A stretch of DNA of 52,807 nt, taken from Gnomoniopsis sp. IMI 355080. Taxonomy: Eukaryota; Ascomycota; Sordariomycetes; Diaporthales; Gnomoniaceae. The DNA is taken from contig JAPEVC010000238.1 in assembly GCA_027946555.1 (NCBI GenBank), forward strand, positions 1 through 52,807, read 5' to 3'. The notes beneath the pieces are model-generated. The model was given only the letters and a program-made list of their open reading frames with translations, searched no databases and was not told the DNA's origin. Position 1 is the first letter of the stretch. The number at the start of each line of letters is the position of its first letter. Below, in pieces: positions 1 to 10,031 of this stretch. Made by a program: the position numbers and the translations under genes.

Positions 1-10
1 GCGTAGGTGA

Positions 11-22
11 GGGGGGGGGGGG
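11..22. repeat. poly-G run (12 G)
   Basis: A homopolymer of twelve G residues lies at the left edge. It is a simple low-complexity tract and its exact length is prone to sequencing error. Confidence 0.9.
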
Positions 23-1420
23 AAGGCAGAGGCCAGGGCCAGGGACGGCGATAAGGGATTCGAATAAGTTTCCTGGCCTCTGATTGGCTGCTCCACTTAA
101 CTTAGTTAGGGCAGATTAAAAAGCTCTTGCGATCGAAGAGGCTTGCTTTTAAACACTTATCTACACCTCTAACTATCTATTGTAACTGCAATTTAAAAAG
201 CGACTTTATAGGCTGTAGGACTAGTGCAAGTATATAAACAATGTGTTATAGATATGGCTTCAACTCGGACTAGTGTCCGCTTTTGACGGTTGCTGCAGAA
301 AACAAGGGTCCACTCGACTGGCTGTAGCAAGGGTGGCAAGGACCGGGGCATACCAAACTTTCGGATCAGTAAGTACGTACTATGCGTCCTTGATTGGGGC
401 GAATGATATGACGATGCTTCACATAGGTAGTAGTCATTGAGACATAGTAATACGGTAAGAATTGATAGTACTCGTTTGCTTGTCAGTGCTAGTTAAGTGC
501 CAATGGGGAAGCTGGCAAACAAGGGCCAATGATGGACAATGGAAAGGACTCCGCTTGCTAGCAGGGATACTGCATCAACATTAGTTTCGAAAGGGAACTC
601 TTGTCTTTTGATGATCTGATAGGGTAATAATTGCCATGGGGGTGTCATTGCTTTGTGTCTTGTCAATGATAACACAAGTGCCAAGTATTATCAACGTCCG
701 GCCGCTTTCCATAACCTTGATTTTTCTCACTTTGAAGGAGATTGGAATGCCGTCATTGCGCAAGGACACATGGCCTTTTTCTTGGAGAAGGAGTTGGCAA
801 ATGCCTCCACTTTTCCGTCTTGGAACATTCTGTAGTTGTGCGACATACGATGCCCGTCGGATGTTGTGGCCCTGATCTGTCCTACCTAGCCAGCCTAGGC
901 AGGGCCATCCAGGTTGTGTGACGGGCCAAAACATTCGAGCATGGAGCCTCGCCACCGATGGGCCAAAAAGGGGGAGGGATGGGAGAGGCCACCTTTTTGT
1001 TGACTTGGCTGCGGGAAAAGATACACTGACGTTGCAGCAGACGGGGCGCAGTCTTTTCGCTTCGCAATCTTGGCCTAGCGGTGTACCTCGACGCCGGCGG
1101 TGTGGCGTATTTGTTGAAATGAGCACGGTGACCTTGCTCGCCCGGTGACCCTGATTTACCGAGTCACCCTGTAGATCTGGGCAGAGTCTTGGTACGTACC
1201 TGGTAGATTTGCGGGCTGGAGAAGCTTTTCGCAGGGTCCAAACTTGCCAAGTGCAGGGTCCAAGAATTCAGGGTCCTGTTATCCACCTTCTATTTATTGC
1301 GACCCTATATCGGGGAGCAGGGCCGGCCATCACGTTCTAGAATGCCAGGGTCTTCTTCCAAGGTTATCTGTCTGCAGGTGTTTGCGTTTCCACGTGCCAC
1401 GGGCAAAAGCCACAATTCAA

Positions 1421-1464
1421 AGAGAGAGGGAGAGAGAGAGAAGAAGAAGAAGAAGGAGAGAAAG
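1421..1464. repeat. GA/GAA purine microsatellite
   Basis: Alternating AG dinucleotides pass into AAG trinucleotides. The tract lies about 480 bp upstream of the desaturase start. Purine tracts of this kind are common in fungal promoters, but no function can be shown from sequence. Confidence 0.9.
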
Positions 1465-1556
1465 ACGAGTGTCAAGTTGCGCTCTGTCCAAGTTGTCAGG
1501 TTTCACCTGTGTGCTCTCTCTTTCACTAACTTTGCACTCTTCTTGTTCCTTTTCTG

Positions 1557-1645
1557 TGTCAGTCAGTCAGTCGGTCATTCTGTCATTCTGTCGTTCTGTC
1601 AGTCTGTCTGTCCGTCCGTTTGTTTGTTACTTTGTTTGTTTGTTG
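1557..1645. repeat. degenerate tetranucleotide repeat (GTCA/GTCT/GTTT)
   Basis: About 90 bp of imperfect GTCA, GTCT, GTCC and GTTT units run in tandem and drift in sequence from one end to the other, as expected of an old microsatellite. It lies about 300 bp upstream of the desaturase start codon. Confidence 0.85.
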
Positions 1646-1945
1646 CCATCGTCACTCACTGAATACTGTACTCACTTGGCTTCATTCTGTCATTGTTTCT
1701 GTGTCACCCTCCACGCCCACAAAAATCCTCCCGAGGTTTTACAGTTTTCGGCACGTTTGAAATTGAGACTCGGGCAACTTGTCATTTGTCTGATTCAGTC
1801 GGCGGCAATTCCCATCTTTCAGTGCATCCACCACCGACACTATTAATTGCCAGGCGCATCCATTTGCCATTGGCCCTTTTCCGCCCCAAGTTCACTTCTC
1901 AATCCACAACGACCATCTGAAGCTTCAGTACGACGGGGATACATA

Positions 1946-3871
1946 ATGGAACGGGACCGCCTGATATCCGCCCGTGAGATCGAAGGCCTCATCGCAGATG
2001 GCCAGCTGATTGTCATCTATGAGGGCCTCGCCCTGAAACTCGACAATTGGCTCGACAGGCACCCAGGAGGCCACCTGGCCATTCACCATGTCGTTGGCAG
2101 AGATGCCACCGATGAGATCAACGCGTAAATTGCAAATCTCCCCACATTTGTCTTCTTCTTGTTGGGCGATGTGCATATGCAGCATGCAAGGCTGACCACC
2201 TGCAGGTACCACTTCGATAAGACCTTGCGCCTCATGAAGGCCTACCGCATTGGCCGAGTCCAGACGCCCTGGACCAATCTTGAGCCTCCCATTCGTGGCG
2301 GCGTCCACCGAAAGCTCACCGTCGACCAGGACCAAGCCGACCTGACGGACGTGGAGTCGCCTGCGGCAGACTCTGCCACAGAAGAGGACACTGACAGTGC
2401 CGAGGTTTCATCTCTTTTCAGCCGAGCCGGCGAGCCCCTCAGCTCCGACGAGAGCGAGCCGGCCGAGGAGATCGACGTCTCGACATGCAGGCTGCAAATC
2501 AAACAAGGTTCAGCAAGTCGAGCCGAGGCCACCATTGCTCCCGACGGCGAGGCCTCCCTGCTCATGGACAAGCTCTCGCGCGAGGCCTCCCTGCTCATGG
2601 ACAAGCTCTCGCGCGAGGCGTACACGGCCGCCATGGAGCAGAAGGAGATCGCCGAGATGATTCGGAGCTATCCTGCCCTGGATCAGGAAACACAGGATGC
2701 CATTCGTGTCGAGTACCGTGCGCTGCACAAGCTCATCAAGGAGCAAGGGCTATACACATGCCATTATTCCGCTTACGGCAGGGAATGCATTCGCTACGCC
2801 ATCATTTTCAGCGCGTTTCTGTTTTTCCTCCACGTCAATTGGTACATTACCTCCGCTTGCTGCCTGGGCTTGTTTTGGGTATGGCGTCCCACCTCGTCCC
2901 TCATAAATGTGTTATGAAACTGCGTGTCTCCAGACAGAAGCTGACCTCGTGCCGTACAGCAACAAGTCATGTTCGTTGCCCACGATGCAGGACACCGTGG
3001 TATCACAGGCGATTTCGTCATCGACACCATCATCGGCGCCTTTGTCGGCGATTTCTGTAATGGCCTGTCCATCGGCTGGTGGAAGAGCTCACACAACGTC
3101 CATCACCTGGTCACCAACATGCCCGAGCATGACCCTGACAATCAAAATGTCCCCATCTTCGCCACCTCGCCCACCTACTTCAAAGGCGTCTTCTCCTCCT
3201 TTTATAAGTTCCAGTTCATCTGGGACAAGGTTGCCGACACCCTCGTGCCATACCAGAAATACACGTACTACCCCATCATGGCCGTCGCCCGCTTCAATCT
3301 CTACTTCCTCTCGTGGTGCCACCTCCTCTCGCCCCGCGGCGCGCAACTCGGCTCTGCCTGGTGGACGCGCTACCTCGAAGTCGCCTTTATGGGGTGCTTC
3401 TGGGCCATCTTTGGCTATGGACTCGTCTGGCGCACCCTCCCCGACTGGCCGACGCGCGTGGCCTTTGTGCTCACCTCGCACGCCATCACCATGATCCTTC
3501 ACGTCCAGATCACACTTTCCCACTGGGGCATGCCACACTCGGACCTGGGCCCCACCGAATCATTCCCTCAACGCCAGCTGCGCACAACCATGGATATTGA
3601 CTGCCCCGAGTGGCTGGATTGGCTACACGGTGGCCTGCAATTCCAAGCGATCCACCACCTCTTTCCCCGCTTGCCGAGACATAATCTGCGCAAGGCGCAA
3701 AGGTTGGTGAGGGAGTTCAGTGCCAAGACGGAGATTCAGTACCAGTGTTATGGGTTTGTGGACGGCAACAAGGTCATGTTGACCCGGCTGCAGGAGGTGG
3801 CCAAGATGGTTGACATTCTGGTGCAGTGCTCGAACCATATGGCTGAAACAGGCCACTATGAGCTGGAATAG
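1946..3871 (+). CDS. delta-8 sphingolipid (fatty acid) desaturase with N-terminal cytochrome b5 domain
   Basis: Exons 1946-2124, 2206-2878 and 2960-3871 join into 587 codons. Residues 1-65 form a cytochrome b5-like domain with HPGG at 39-42. The desaturase part carries three histidine boxes: HDAGH (292-296), HNVHH (329-333) and QAIHH (513-517); a Q replacing the first H of the last box is typical of b5-fused front-end and delta-8 sphingolipid desaturases. These ER membrane enzymes take electrons from the fused b5 domain and desaturate the long-chain base of ceramide or glucosylceramide. The introns have GTAAAT and GTATGG donors and CAG acceptors. The ATG at 1946 is chosen because it begins the b5 domain; the frame stays open upstream. 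A low-complexity acidic segment at about 110-230 contains an exact 11-residue duplication. The next gene may act on the same lipid class. Family assignment is firm; substrate is inferred. Confidence 0.92.
2548..2613 (+). repeat. perfect 33-bp tandem duplication in coding sequence
   Basis: Two identical, directly adjacent 33-bp units (2548-2580 and 2581-2613) lie in exon 2 of the desaturase gene. They keep the frame and duplicate an 11-residue segment (EASLLMDKLSR) in the linker between the b5 and desaturase domains. Confidence 0.97.
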
Positions 3872-4368
3872 GAGTACTTACAGTATTTGATTTGATGGAC
3901 AGGCCCCAGCGCCGAGTAGAAGGGCAACAATGGTAAGGATTAGATGTAAATTAATGCGCCACATAACCTTGGCCGGGCTAGATAAAACGAGCTAGACAAA
4001 AAGTGGTTTAGACTGCTGCGAAAAATTACCAAAAAATTAAAATATGAAAACATAACAAAGAATAAAGAAAAATTTGGAAGCAATCTGTGGACTTTTGGAG
4101 CCAGCAGCTGAAGTGTTCCAGTCTCCCACCACCATCCACCAACATGTTTGCACGTGAGACGTTGCCGTTGCCGTTGCCATTGACACCTGCGGCTCCGAGG
4201 ACTAATGGAAATAGCTGCTTGCATTTGCCTGTGGCTGAGGTAAGGGTAGGGAGGGTTAGGGTGTCCAGGTCAGGGACGAGTCGCTCTTCAAGGTTAGCCT
4301 CATCATGCTCATGGAGCGGCCAGGTGAATGTCCGAAGACTCAAGCAAGAGTGAGGAGCTGTTGGCAAG
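3872..4368. other. intergenic region between desaturase and GH5 genes
   Basis: This spacer between two plus-strand genes includes an AT-rich part (about 4010-4080) and a GTTGCC trinucleotide-type repeat near 4161-4182. It holds no gene that I can support. The 3' end of the desaturase transcript and the promoter of the GH5 gene must both lie here. Confidence 0.7.
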
Positions 4369-6738
4369 ATGCCTGTAGGTTTTGCAGCCTCAGATCTCTC
4401 CGAAGCCGCTCTTGGTGGCCCTATAACCATCAGAGACGGCCGCTTTGTTGATCCTCATGGCCGCACTTTGGCCTTGCGTGGCTTCAACGTCGCCGGCGCA
4501 AGCAAGGTGCCCACTACCCCCAATGGCTTCACTCATCTCTGGGACAGCGAGTCCTTCTATCAGCACCGCACCGTGAACTTTGCTGGGCGGCCCTTCCCGC
4601 TGTCAGAGGCTCCGTTGCATTTCCGACGACTGCAAGCCTGGGGCACACCACTCATCAGACTCCTCGTCACCTGGGAGTCCCTTGGCCATGCTGGGCCCAA
4701 CCCCAACACAGACCTGGACCTCGAATACATTGCCTATCTCCGGCAGCTCATCGACATGATGCCTCGCTATGGTCTCAAATGCTTCATCTGCGCCCACCAG
4801 GATGTGTGGAGCCGCTTCTGCGGTGGGAGTGGGGCCCCCGGCTGGACCTTGGAGGCTGCTGGCTTGGATATGGAGGCCTTCACCGACACGGGCGCTGCAT
4901 ATATCCACGGCCAGGACAACGTGAGACGTGAAAAAGCCCCGGAAAACGAGCGTGAGCCGAGCGGGCCTTTTGTCTGGCCCTCTGGGAACCAGAAGCTGGC
5001 CGCTGCCACCATGGTGACTTTGTTCTGGGCCGGTGAGGCTCTCGCCCCACAACACACGTGCTTGCGTTCCCCCTTGAATGGATGCGGCGAGCCCCAAGAG
5101 GTTTCCATTCAGCACTTCTTGCAGGACGCCTGCATTGAGGCTTTCGGCCGGCTCGCTGATGAGGTAGGATCTCTGGAAGCTTGTTTGGGCTTCGAGCCCA
5201 TGAACGAGCCTGATCGCGGCTTGATCAATCTTGGGAGCTTTGACGCTTGGAACTACAATACAGATCTTCACATTGGCTTCTTCCCAGCGCCGATTCAATC
5301 TTTTGCGCTTGGCAGCGGTTTTCCTCAACAAGTGCCCTATTATGTCAAGTCATGGCCCTTTCCGACTCGGCTGTCGCACCACTCGTTGGTCGATCCTAAA
5401 GGCCGTTCCGCGTGGCTGCCATCAACTGGCGCCGAGGCTGTTGTGGATCGCCCACGAGGCATGGGCCAGTGTGTCTGGGCCGCTCATGGTGTCTGGGAAT
5501 GGGACGGGCACAAGCGGGCACCGGTGGTTCTGCAGAGAGACTATTTCGACTACGACCATCGTCCAGATCGGCACAGGAGCAGATTGGAGTGGTACAGGGA
5601 CTGCTATGCGCCATTCGTTCTCAAGTTTATGCAGCGCGTTTCGAATCGCTTTCCATTCCACCTTTCTTTCGTTGAACCTCTGCCGAATCAATTCATGCCC
5701 CCTTGGGAAGCCAGCAATGGTCAAAGTCTACAGCAGCACTACGGTACAGATACAGCCATTGGCTTGCACCGGCCAAGGAATTTCGTGTATTCTCCACATT
5801 TCTATGACCTGAACGTGCTGTTTAGCAAATACCACGCTTCGATAAGTGTCAACGTGCAAGGCCTGGCGAGGGGCATGTTTATCCTTCGCGCCCTATACTT
5901 TGGTGCAACAGGGCTGCGTAAAAACTACACAGCACAGCTGCGAAATCTAAAGACACATGCTGATAGGTTCCTTGGGCAAGTCCCAACACTTATCGGTGAG
6001 GTTGGCATCCCGTACGACATCAACGACGGCACAGCTTTCGTCACGGGCGACTATGACAAGCAGCGCGAGCTCATGCATGCCCTCATCTCTGCGATGGAGG
6101 CTAACTTTCTCGCCTTCACACTGTGGAACTACAATCCGACCAACACTGCCGAGCATGGAGATGGTTGGAACGACGAGGACTTCTCCGTTGTGACTGCTGG
6201 TGACAGCGCAGCCGATTACCGAAACAAACGGCACGAGGGCAACGATTTGTACAGCGGTGTTAGGTGCGCTGATGTTGTCATCCGTCCGTACGCCGTGAAG
6301 GTAGCTGGCGTTCCACTTCGGTCGTGCTGGGACTCGCGGACGCTTCAATTTGAGTTCGAGTGGCAGAGCACCGCACAGCACAAGACATCGCGTGAATCTC
6401 GCACCTCGGAGGTCTTTGTGCCCAACTACCACTATGAGTCCCTGGATCTCGACATTGAGTTAATTAATGGGGAGTGGGAGCTGGACACCAGCAAACAGAC
6501 ACTGTATGTGTACCAAGATTTGCCAGGTCGCCATCGACTCGTATTGAAGATACGTAATCTTCGGCAGCATCTTCTGTCGAGAGTAATGCTGCGACGTGAG
6601 ACTCTTCCAAACAGGTCCCTGCGCCATGCTCTGCCACCTGACGCTGAAGTCTGGTTGGAATCTGCGCCCTGGGTCCGTTATCTAATAGCTCTCGGCGTAA
6701 TTTTTCTTGCCATGTTCTCAATATCCGTTGTGGATTGA
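4369..6738 (+). CDS. GH5 family endoglycoceramidase-like / steryl beta-glucosidase
   Basis: One uninterrupted frame of 789 codons. It matches the large fungal GH5 group (subfamily 12) whose characterised members, EGCrP1 and EGCrP2/Sgl1 of Cryptococcus, hydrolyse glucosylceramide or ergosteryl glucoside. The acid/base glutamate is visible in the NEP motif (E280) and the nucleophile in IGEVG (E544). The protein is longer than a bare GH5 barrel because of insertions and a C-terminal beta domain. It ends in a hydrophobic stretch at about 770-786 that could anchor it to a membrane. No N-terminal signal peptide is seen, which fits intracellular lipid-glycoside turnover. The start has a methionine just before the conserved beginning (GPITIRDGRF). 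The gene lies 497 bp downstream of the delta-8 desaturase on the same strand. Ceramide versus sterol glucoside specificity cannot be decided here. Confidence 0.88.
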   Translation: MPVGFAASDLSEAALGGPITIRDGRFVDPHGRTLALRGFNVAGASKVPTTPNGFTHLWDSESFYQHRTVNFAGRPFPLSEAPLHFRRLQAWGTPLIRLLVTWESLGHAGPNPNTDLDLEYIAYLRQLIDMMPRYGLKCFICAHQDVWSRFCGGSGAPGWTLEAAGLDMEAFTDTGAAYIHGQDNVRREKAPENEREPSGPFVWPSGNQKLAAATMVTLFWAGEALAPQHTCLRSPLNGCGEPQEVSIQHFLQDACIEAFGRLADEVGSLEACLGFEPMNEPDRGLINLGSFDAWNYNTDLHIGFFPAPIQSFALGSGFPQQVPYYVKSWPFPTRLSHHSLVDPKGRSAWLPSTGAEAVVDRPRGMGQCVWAAHGVWEWDGHKRAPVVLQRDYFDYDHRPDRHRSRLEWYRDCYAPFVLKFMQRVSNRFPFHLSFVEPLPNQFMPPWEASNGQSLQQHYGTDTAIGLHRPRNFVYSPHFYDLNVLFSKYHASISVNVQGLARGMFILRALYFGATGLRKNYTAQLRNLKTHADRFLGQVPTLIGEVGIPYDINDGTAFVTGDYDKQRELMHALISAMEANFLAFTLWNYNPTNTAEHGDGWNDEDFSVVTAGDSAADYRNKRHEGNDLYSGVRCADVVIRPYAVKVAGVPLRSCWDSRTLQFEFEWQSTAQHKTSRESRTSEVFVPNYHYESLDLDIELINGEWELDTSKQTLYVYQDLPGRHRLVLKIRNLRQHLLSRVMLRRETLPNRSLRHALPPDAEVWLESAPWVRYLIALGVIFLAMFSISVVD

Positions 6739-6926
6739 TTGAGACGAACAATCGTGTTGAAGAGAGCCCTCCTCTCATCCCTGCATTACTCTGGATTGAT
6801 GCTTCCAAGAGATATACTGTAGAAGCTTCTCACATAGAATCTTGATCATTCCACTTACGCCCCTATAAATATGCAACGGCAGTCTCCTCACTGACTGGCA
6901 AATTTACATGAGCAATTGCTGTAGCA

Positions 6927-6936
6927 TACCTAGGTA
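6927..6936. repeat. dispersed palindrome TACCTAGGTA
   Basis: Perfect 10-bp palindrome in intergenic DNA. It is one of eight exact copies found in this window. Confidence 0.95.
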
Positions 6937-7142
6937 GGTGAAGCGTCCCCCAATGAAGAACCCTTTCAACCCCAAAGCAGAACCCTGCCCAGGTTCAAGG
7001 TCCCAGAAAGGGACGTAAGGACAAGGGATTCACGTGCCAGCGCAGAACAATGATCCACTCTTATGCCGAAGCGAGTCGTATCATGGCGCCATTGTGGAAA
7101 AGTCAGCATGCGATGCCCGCGAGTGTTTCGGCCTCTCATTTG

Positions 7143-7148
7143 TATAAA
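7143..7148 (+). promoter_or_regulatory. TATA-like element of OLA1
   Basis: TATAAA lies 68 bp upstream of the OLA1 start codon. The position is reasonable for a core promoter element if the 5' leader is short. This rests on motif and distance only. Confidence 0.4.
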
Positions 7149-7215
7149 GCTTTCACCACAAGCTTGCCGTGTGCCCGAACAGTGAATCACGATCATCGAT
7201 ACGAAACACTCCAGA

Positions 7216-8996
7216 ATGCCCCCCAAAAAAGCCGCCGAGGACGTCAAGGAGAATGTCGTTGCATTCGGTCGCGTGCGCAAGAACCTCAAGATGGGCTGCG
7301 TCGGTCTGCCCAACGTGGGCAAATCCAGCCTATTCAACCTTCTGACCGAGCAGAGCGCCGCGGCCGAGAACTATCCCTTTTGCACCATCGAGCCGAACGA
7401 GGCCAGATGCCCTGTGCCGGATGCCAGATATGTACGTTCTCGCTTGGCGCTCGGTGGTAAACTTACTGCTTCTCATGGTACCCGAATATCTTGCTATCAA
7501 GCCATAGAATTGACTTCAGAATCTTAATTGAGTGGTACTATGAATTAACAGATGTTTTCTAGGATTTTTTGTGTGACCTATGGAAGCCGCCGTCCATGTA
7601 TCCAGCATTCCTTCAAGTAACAGACATTGCTGGACTCATCCGAGGCGCTTCTAAGGGCGAGGGATTGGGCAATGCTTTTCTATCGCACATTCAAGCGGTG
7701 GACGGCATGTTTCACGTTGTGAGGTATTTTCCCCCTCACTGGGTATCATGTACAGAAAAGATCCTTCTCTAAACCGTTCAACAGAGCTTTCGACAATGAC
7801 GAGGTGCTGCACGTTGACGATTCCATTGACCCGGTGCGGGACCTGAGTCAGTTCTATTGGGCGCGTCCACATAAGGTGTCGAGACGAAGTTAATTTGTGT
7901 ATCTTGCAGATACCATTCAAAGCGAGCTTTGCAAAAAAGATCTAGGTTCGTCTTCTGGTTTGAGTATGGTTGATTGGATGTATTCGCACTAAACTACAAG
8001 GACACAGACATACTGCAGAGAACTATCGCCGCCGAAGAAGCCATTGTCAAAAAAGCGGGCGGCAAGTACAAGATGCTGCCCTTGTTCACTGAGACAACGA
8101 CCAAGATCCGGGACGTAAGTGAAAAGAGCATGAATGCATTACCTATGAAGAGAAAAGTCCGTGATGAAGTTAACTTCATTCAATAGATGCTCGAGAATGA
8201 CCAGCCCGTACGTGACGGAACCTGGACACCGGCCGAGATCGCCCTGATCAACGAGAAGATCCAGCTGATTACCACCAAACCCGTCATTTACCTCGTCAAC
8301 CTGACAATGAAAGACTACCTTCGACAAAAAAGCAAATATTTGCCGCAGATCGCCAAATGGGTGACTGAGCACGGTGGACTACCTCGCGACGTTATACCAT
8401 TTTCTGTAGAGTTCGAGGAGAAGCTGTACAGCATGAAGGACGACCCAGCCGCACAAGAGGCCTTTCTGAAAGAGAGCAAGGTAAAAAGCCGGCTCCCCAA
8501 GATTGTGACCGAAGGATTCACCAAGCTCGGGTTACAATATTATTTCACAGGTGAGCAATTCTTTCCATGCTCCGTGTTAGGCGGGCGAAAACAACAATTG
8601 ACGGAAATTCGACACAGCTGGCGAGAAGGAAATCCGATGCTGGACTATCCAAAAAGGATGTCTTGCTCCTCAAGCTGCAGGTGTCATTCACGGTGACTTT
8701 GAGAAGGGTTTCATCAAAGCCGAGGTGGTCGCCTATCAGGATTTCCACGATCTATGTGAGGGCGGCAAGTCGATGGGCCCTATCAAAGCCGCTGGAAAGT
8801 ATCGACAAGAAGGGAAAACATACGTAAGACCATTCCTTTATCTGAAGGTATGTCCAAGGCTGAAAGAGAAGATGATTAGGTTGTTCAAGACGGAGACATC
8901 ATCCACTTCCAGTTCAGTAGGTCACCCAAAATCTTTGTTCAAGAACCCGAGTCTCCTTGCTAATTCTCACACTCAGATGTTGGGAACAAGAAATAA
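7216..8996 (+). CDS. OLA1: Obg-like ATPase 1 (YchF/OLA1 family)
   Basis: Nine exons join in frame to 402 aa: 7216-7431, 7563-7723, 7785-7846, 7910-7945, 8008-8114, 8187-8550, 8618-8823, 8880-8916 and 8977-8996. The family is normally about 395 aa. YchF/OLA1 proteins are cytosolic P-loop ATPases linked to ribosomes and stress responses. Visible features are the P-loop GLPNVGKSS (30-38), switch II DIAGLIRGA, the specificity loop NLTMKD in place of NKxD, and the C-terminal TGS-like domain ending QDGDIIHFQFN. Single frames look broken only because of introns. Exon 4 is 36 nt and the last exon encodes six residues plus the stop. The intron 3 donor is GTCAGT. Intron 4 uses the acceptor at 8006-8007 rather than the nearer-looking one at 7999-8000, because only that keeps the family spacing. 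Very likely a functional housekeeping gene. Confidence 0.93.
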
Positions 8997-10031
8997 AATT
9001 GTTGTGTGCCTGGCCAGCTCCAAGTTAGCTCTCATTGCAGCAGAATTGATGCCGTGTCCGTATCTCCAGCATGTCGGAAGGCATCACAAGTGGGAATGCA
9101 AGGTCCCCGTAGAGTCAAGCAACTTGGCCTCGATGGAGCTTCCGACTGAGCGGGATGAAGCGTGTTCCATTCATTGCTCTCTCTATTCGATATTTCAATT
9201 TGCCCTGCATGCCTCTTTTCCGCAGCATATCTCTGACCTCAGTCGTCAGATGCAGCCAAGACTGTATGCTCTGAGACCTTTGGATGTAGATGCCATGGAC
9301 AAGATTGAGGCCGTGCCTTCTATGAGAGGCCCAGAGTGCCTGTGTCGTGAGGTTATCTAAGTAGCAGCCATTGTCAATTCAAAGTGTCACTCGACATCAG
9401 TCGTCTCGTTATAAGCCAATAAGGGGCCACTCGACTACGCAGGATATAATGCTTCGGGTCTCCTACGCCTGCTGCTACATGTCCAGTTATGAGGACGCTT
9501 TCTTGGGATCCAGGCGGAGTTTGTATCTGTGTATCGATTTTCATTGGGGAGTTTTTGACTTATGAGGTGGCAATAGTCATAACAAGGACCGAGCCCTATG
9601 TTCGCGGACTATGACAGTTGTGCACACAGGAGGGGACGATGCATTGATGAGCTGTACGTGCTTCTCGTATTACCTGATATAAGCCACAGAGTTCGATATG
9701 TGGAATACGTTTAGAAAATCAAGGCTACCTCCACATTACGGTTTGTCTTTCCTGAATTCAAACACGGTCAGCTGAGGACAGCTTGTATAAGTCAAGGCTG
9801 AAATTCTGACACAAGCAAGCCAGTAATGAGTTTCCTGGCCGCGGACTTCACAAAAACCAAAAGAGAGGCGCAGATTGTGAGGACATCACATTCAATACGT
9901 AGAAAGTGTGTCCTGTCTAAGTATGTTCAAGACTCGCTTAGCAAGCCTTGCAGCTAGTATATACATGGGAATAATTAAACACTCTTCCATACCTCCCCAT
10001 TACCCTTTCTCGAAGCTCACCGCCCAATAGT
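8997..10031. other. intergenic region between convergent OLA1 and polygalacturonase
   Basis: About 1 kb between the 3' ends of two convergent genes. Small frames exist (for example 9371-9565) but none shows recognisable protein content. I see nothing beyond presumed 3' untranslated sequence and spacer. Confidence 0.65.

Larger units (their letters stand above)
23..1945. other. intergenic region upstream of the desaturase gene
   Basis: No gene is supported here. The open frames present do not resemble proteins, overlap each other on both strands, and some are built from simple repeats. The right part holds a GA-rich tract and a pyrimidine-rich degenerate tetranucleotide tract, which probably belong to the promoter or 5' leader of the desaturase gene. 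Confidence 0.7.
6739..7215. other. intergenic region, GH5 3' side and OLA1 promoter
   Basis: Spacer between two plus-strand genes. It contains one TACCTAGGTA palindrome (6927-6936) and, near its right end, a TATA-like element ahead of the OLA1 start. No coding potential was recognised. Confidence 0.7.

Noticed and set aside
1244..1846. 200-codon plus-strand open frame
   Set aside because: Its translation is dominated by the GA-rich and GTCT/GTTT repeats (Arg/Glu then Ser/Val/Leu runs), so it is repeat-derived.
4248..4262. Telomere-like GGGTTAGGG next to related G-rich units
   Set aside because: There is a single hexamer match in G-rich DNA between two genes and no tandem array, so no interstitial telomere is claimed.
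7569..8696. Apparent frameshifts in the OLA1 region
   Set aside because: All breaks are explained by introns with acceptable splice sites, and the joined protein has the normal family length.
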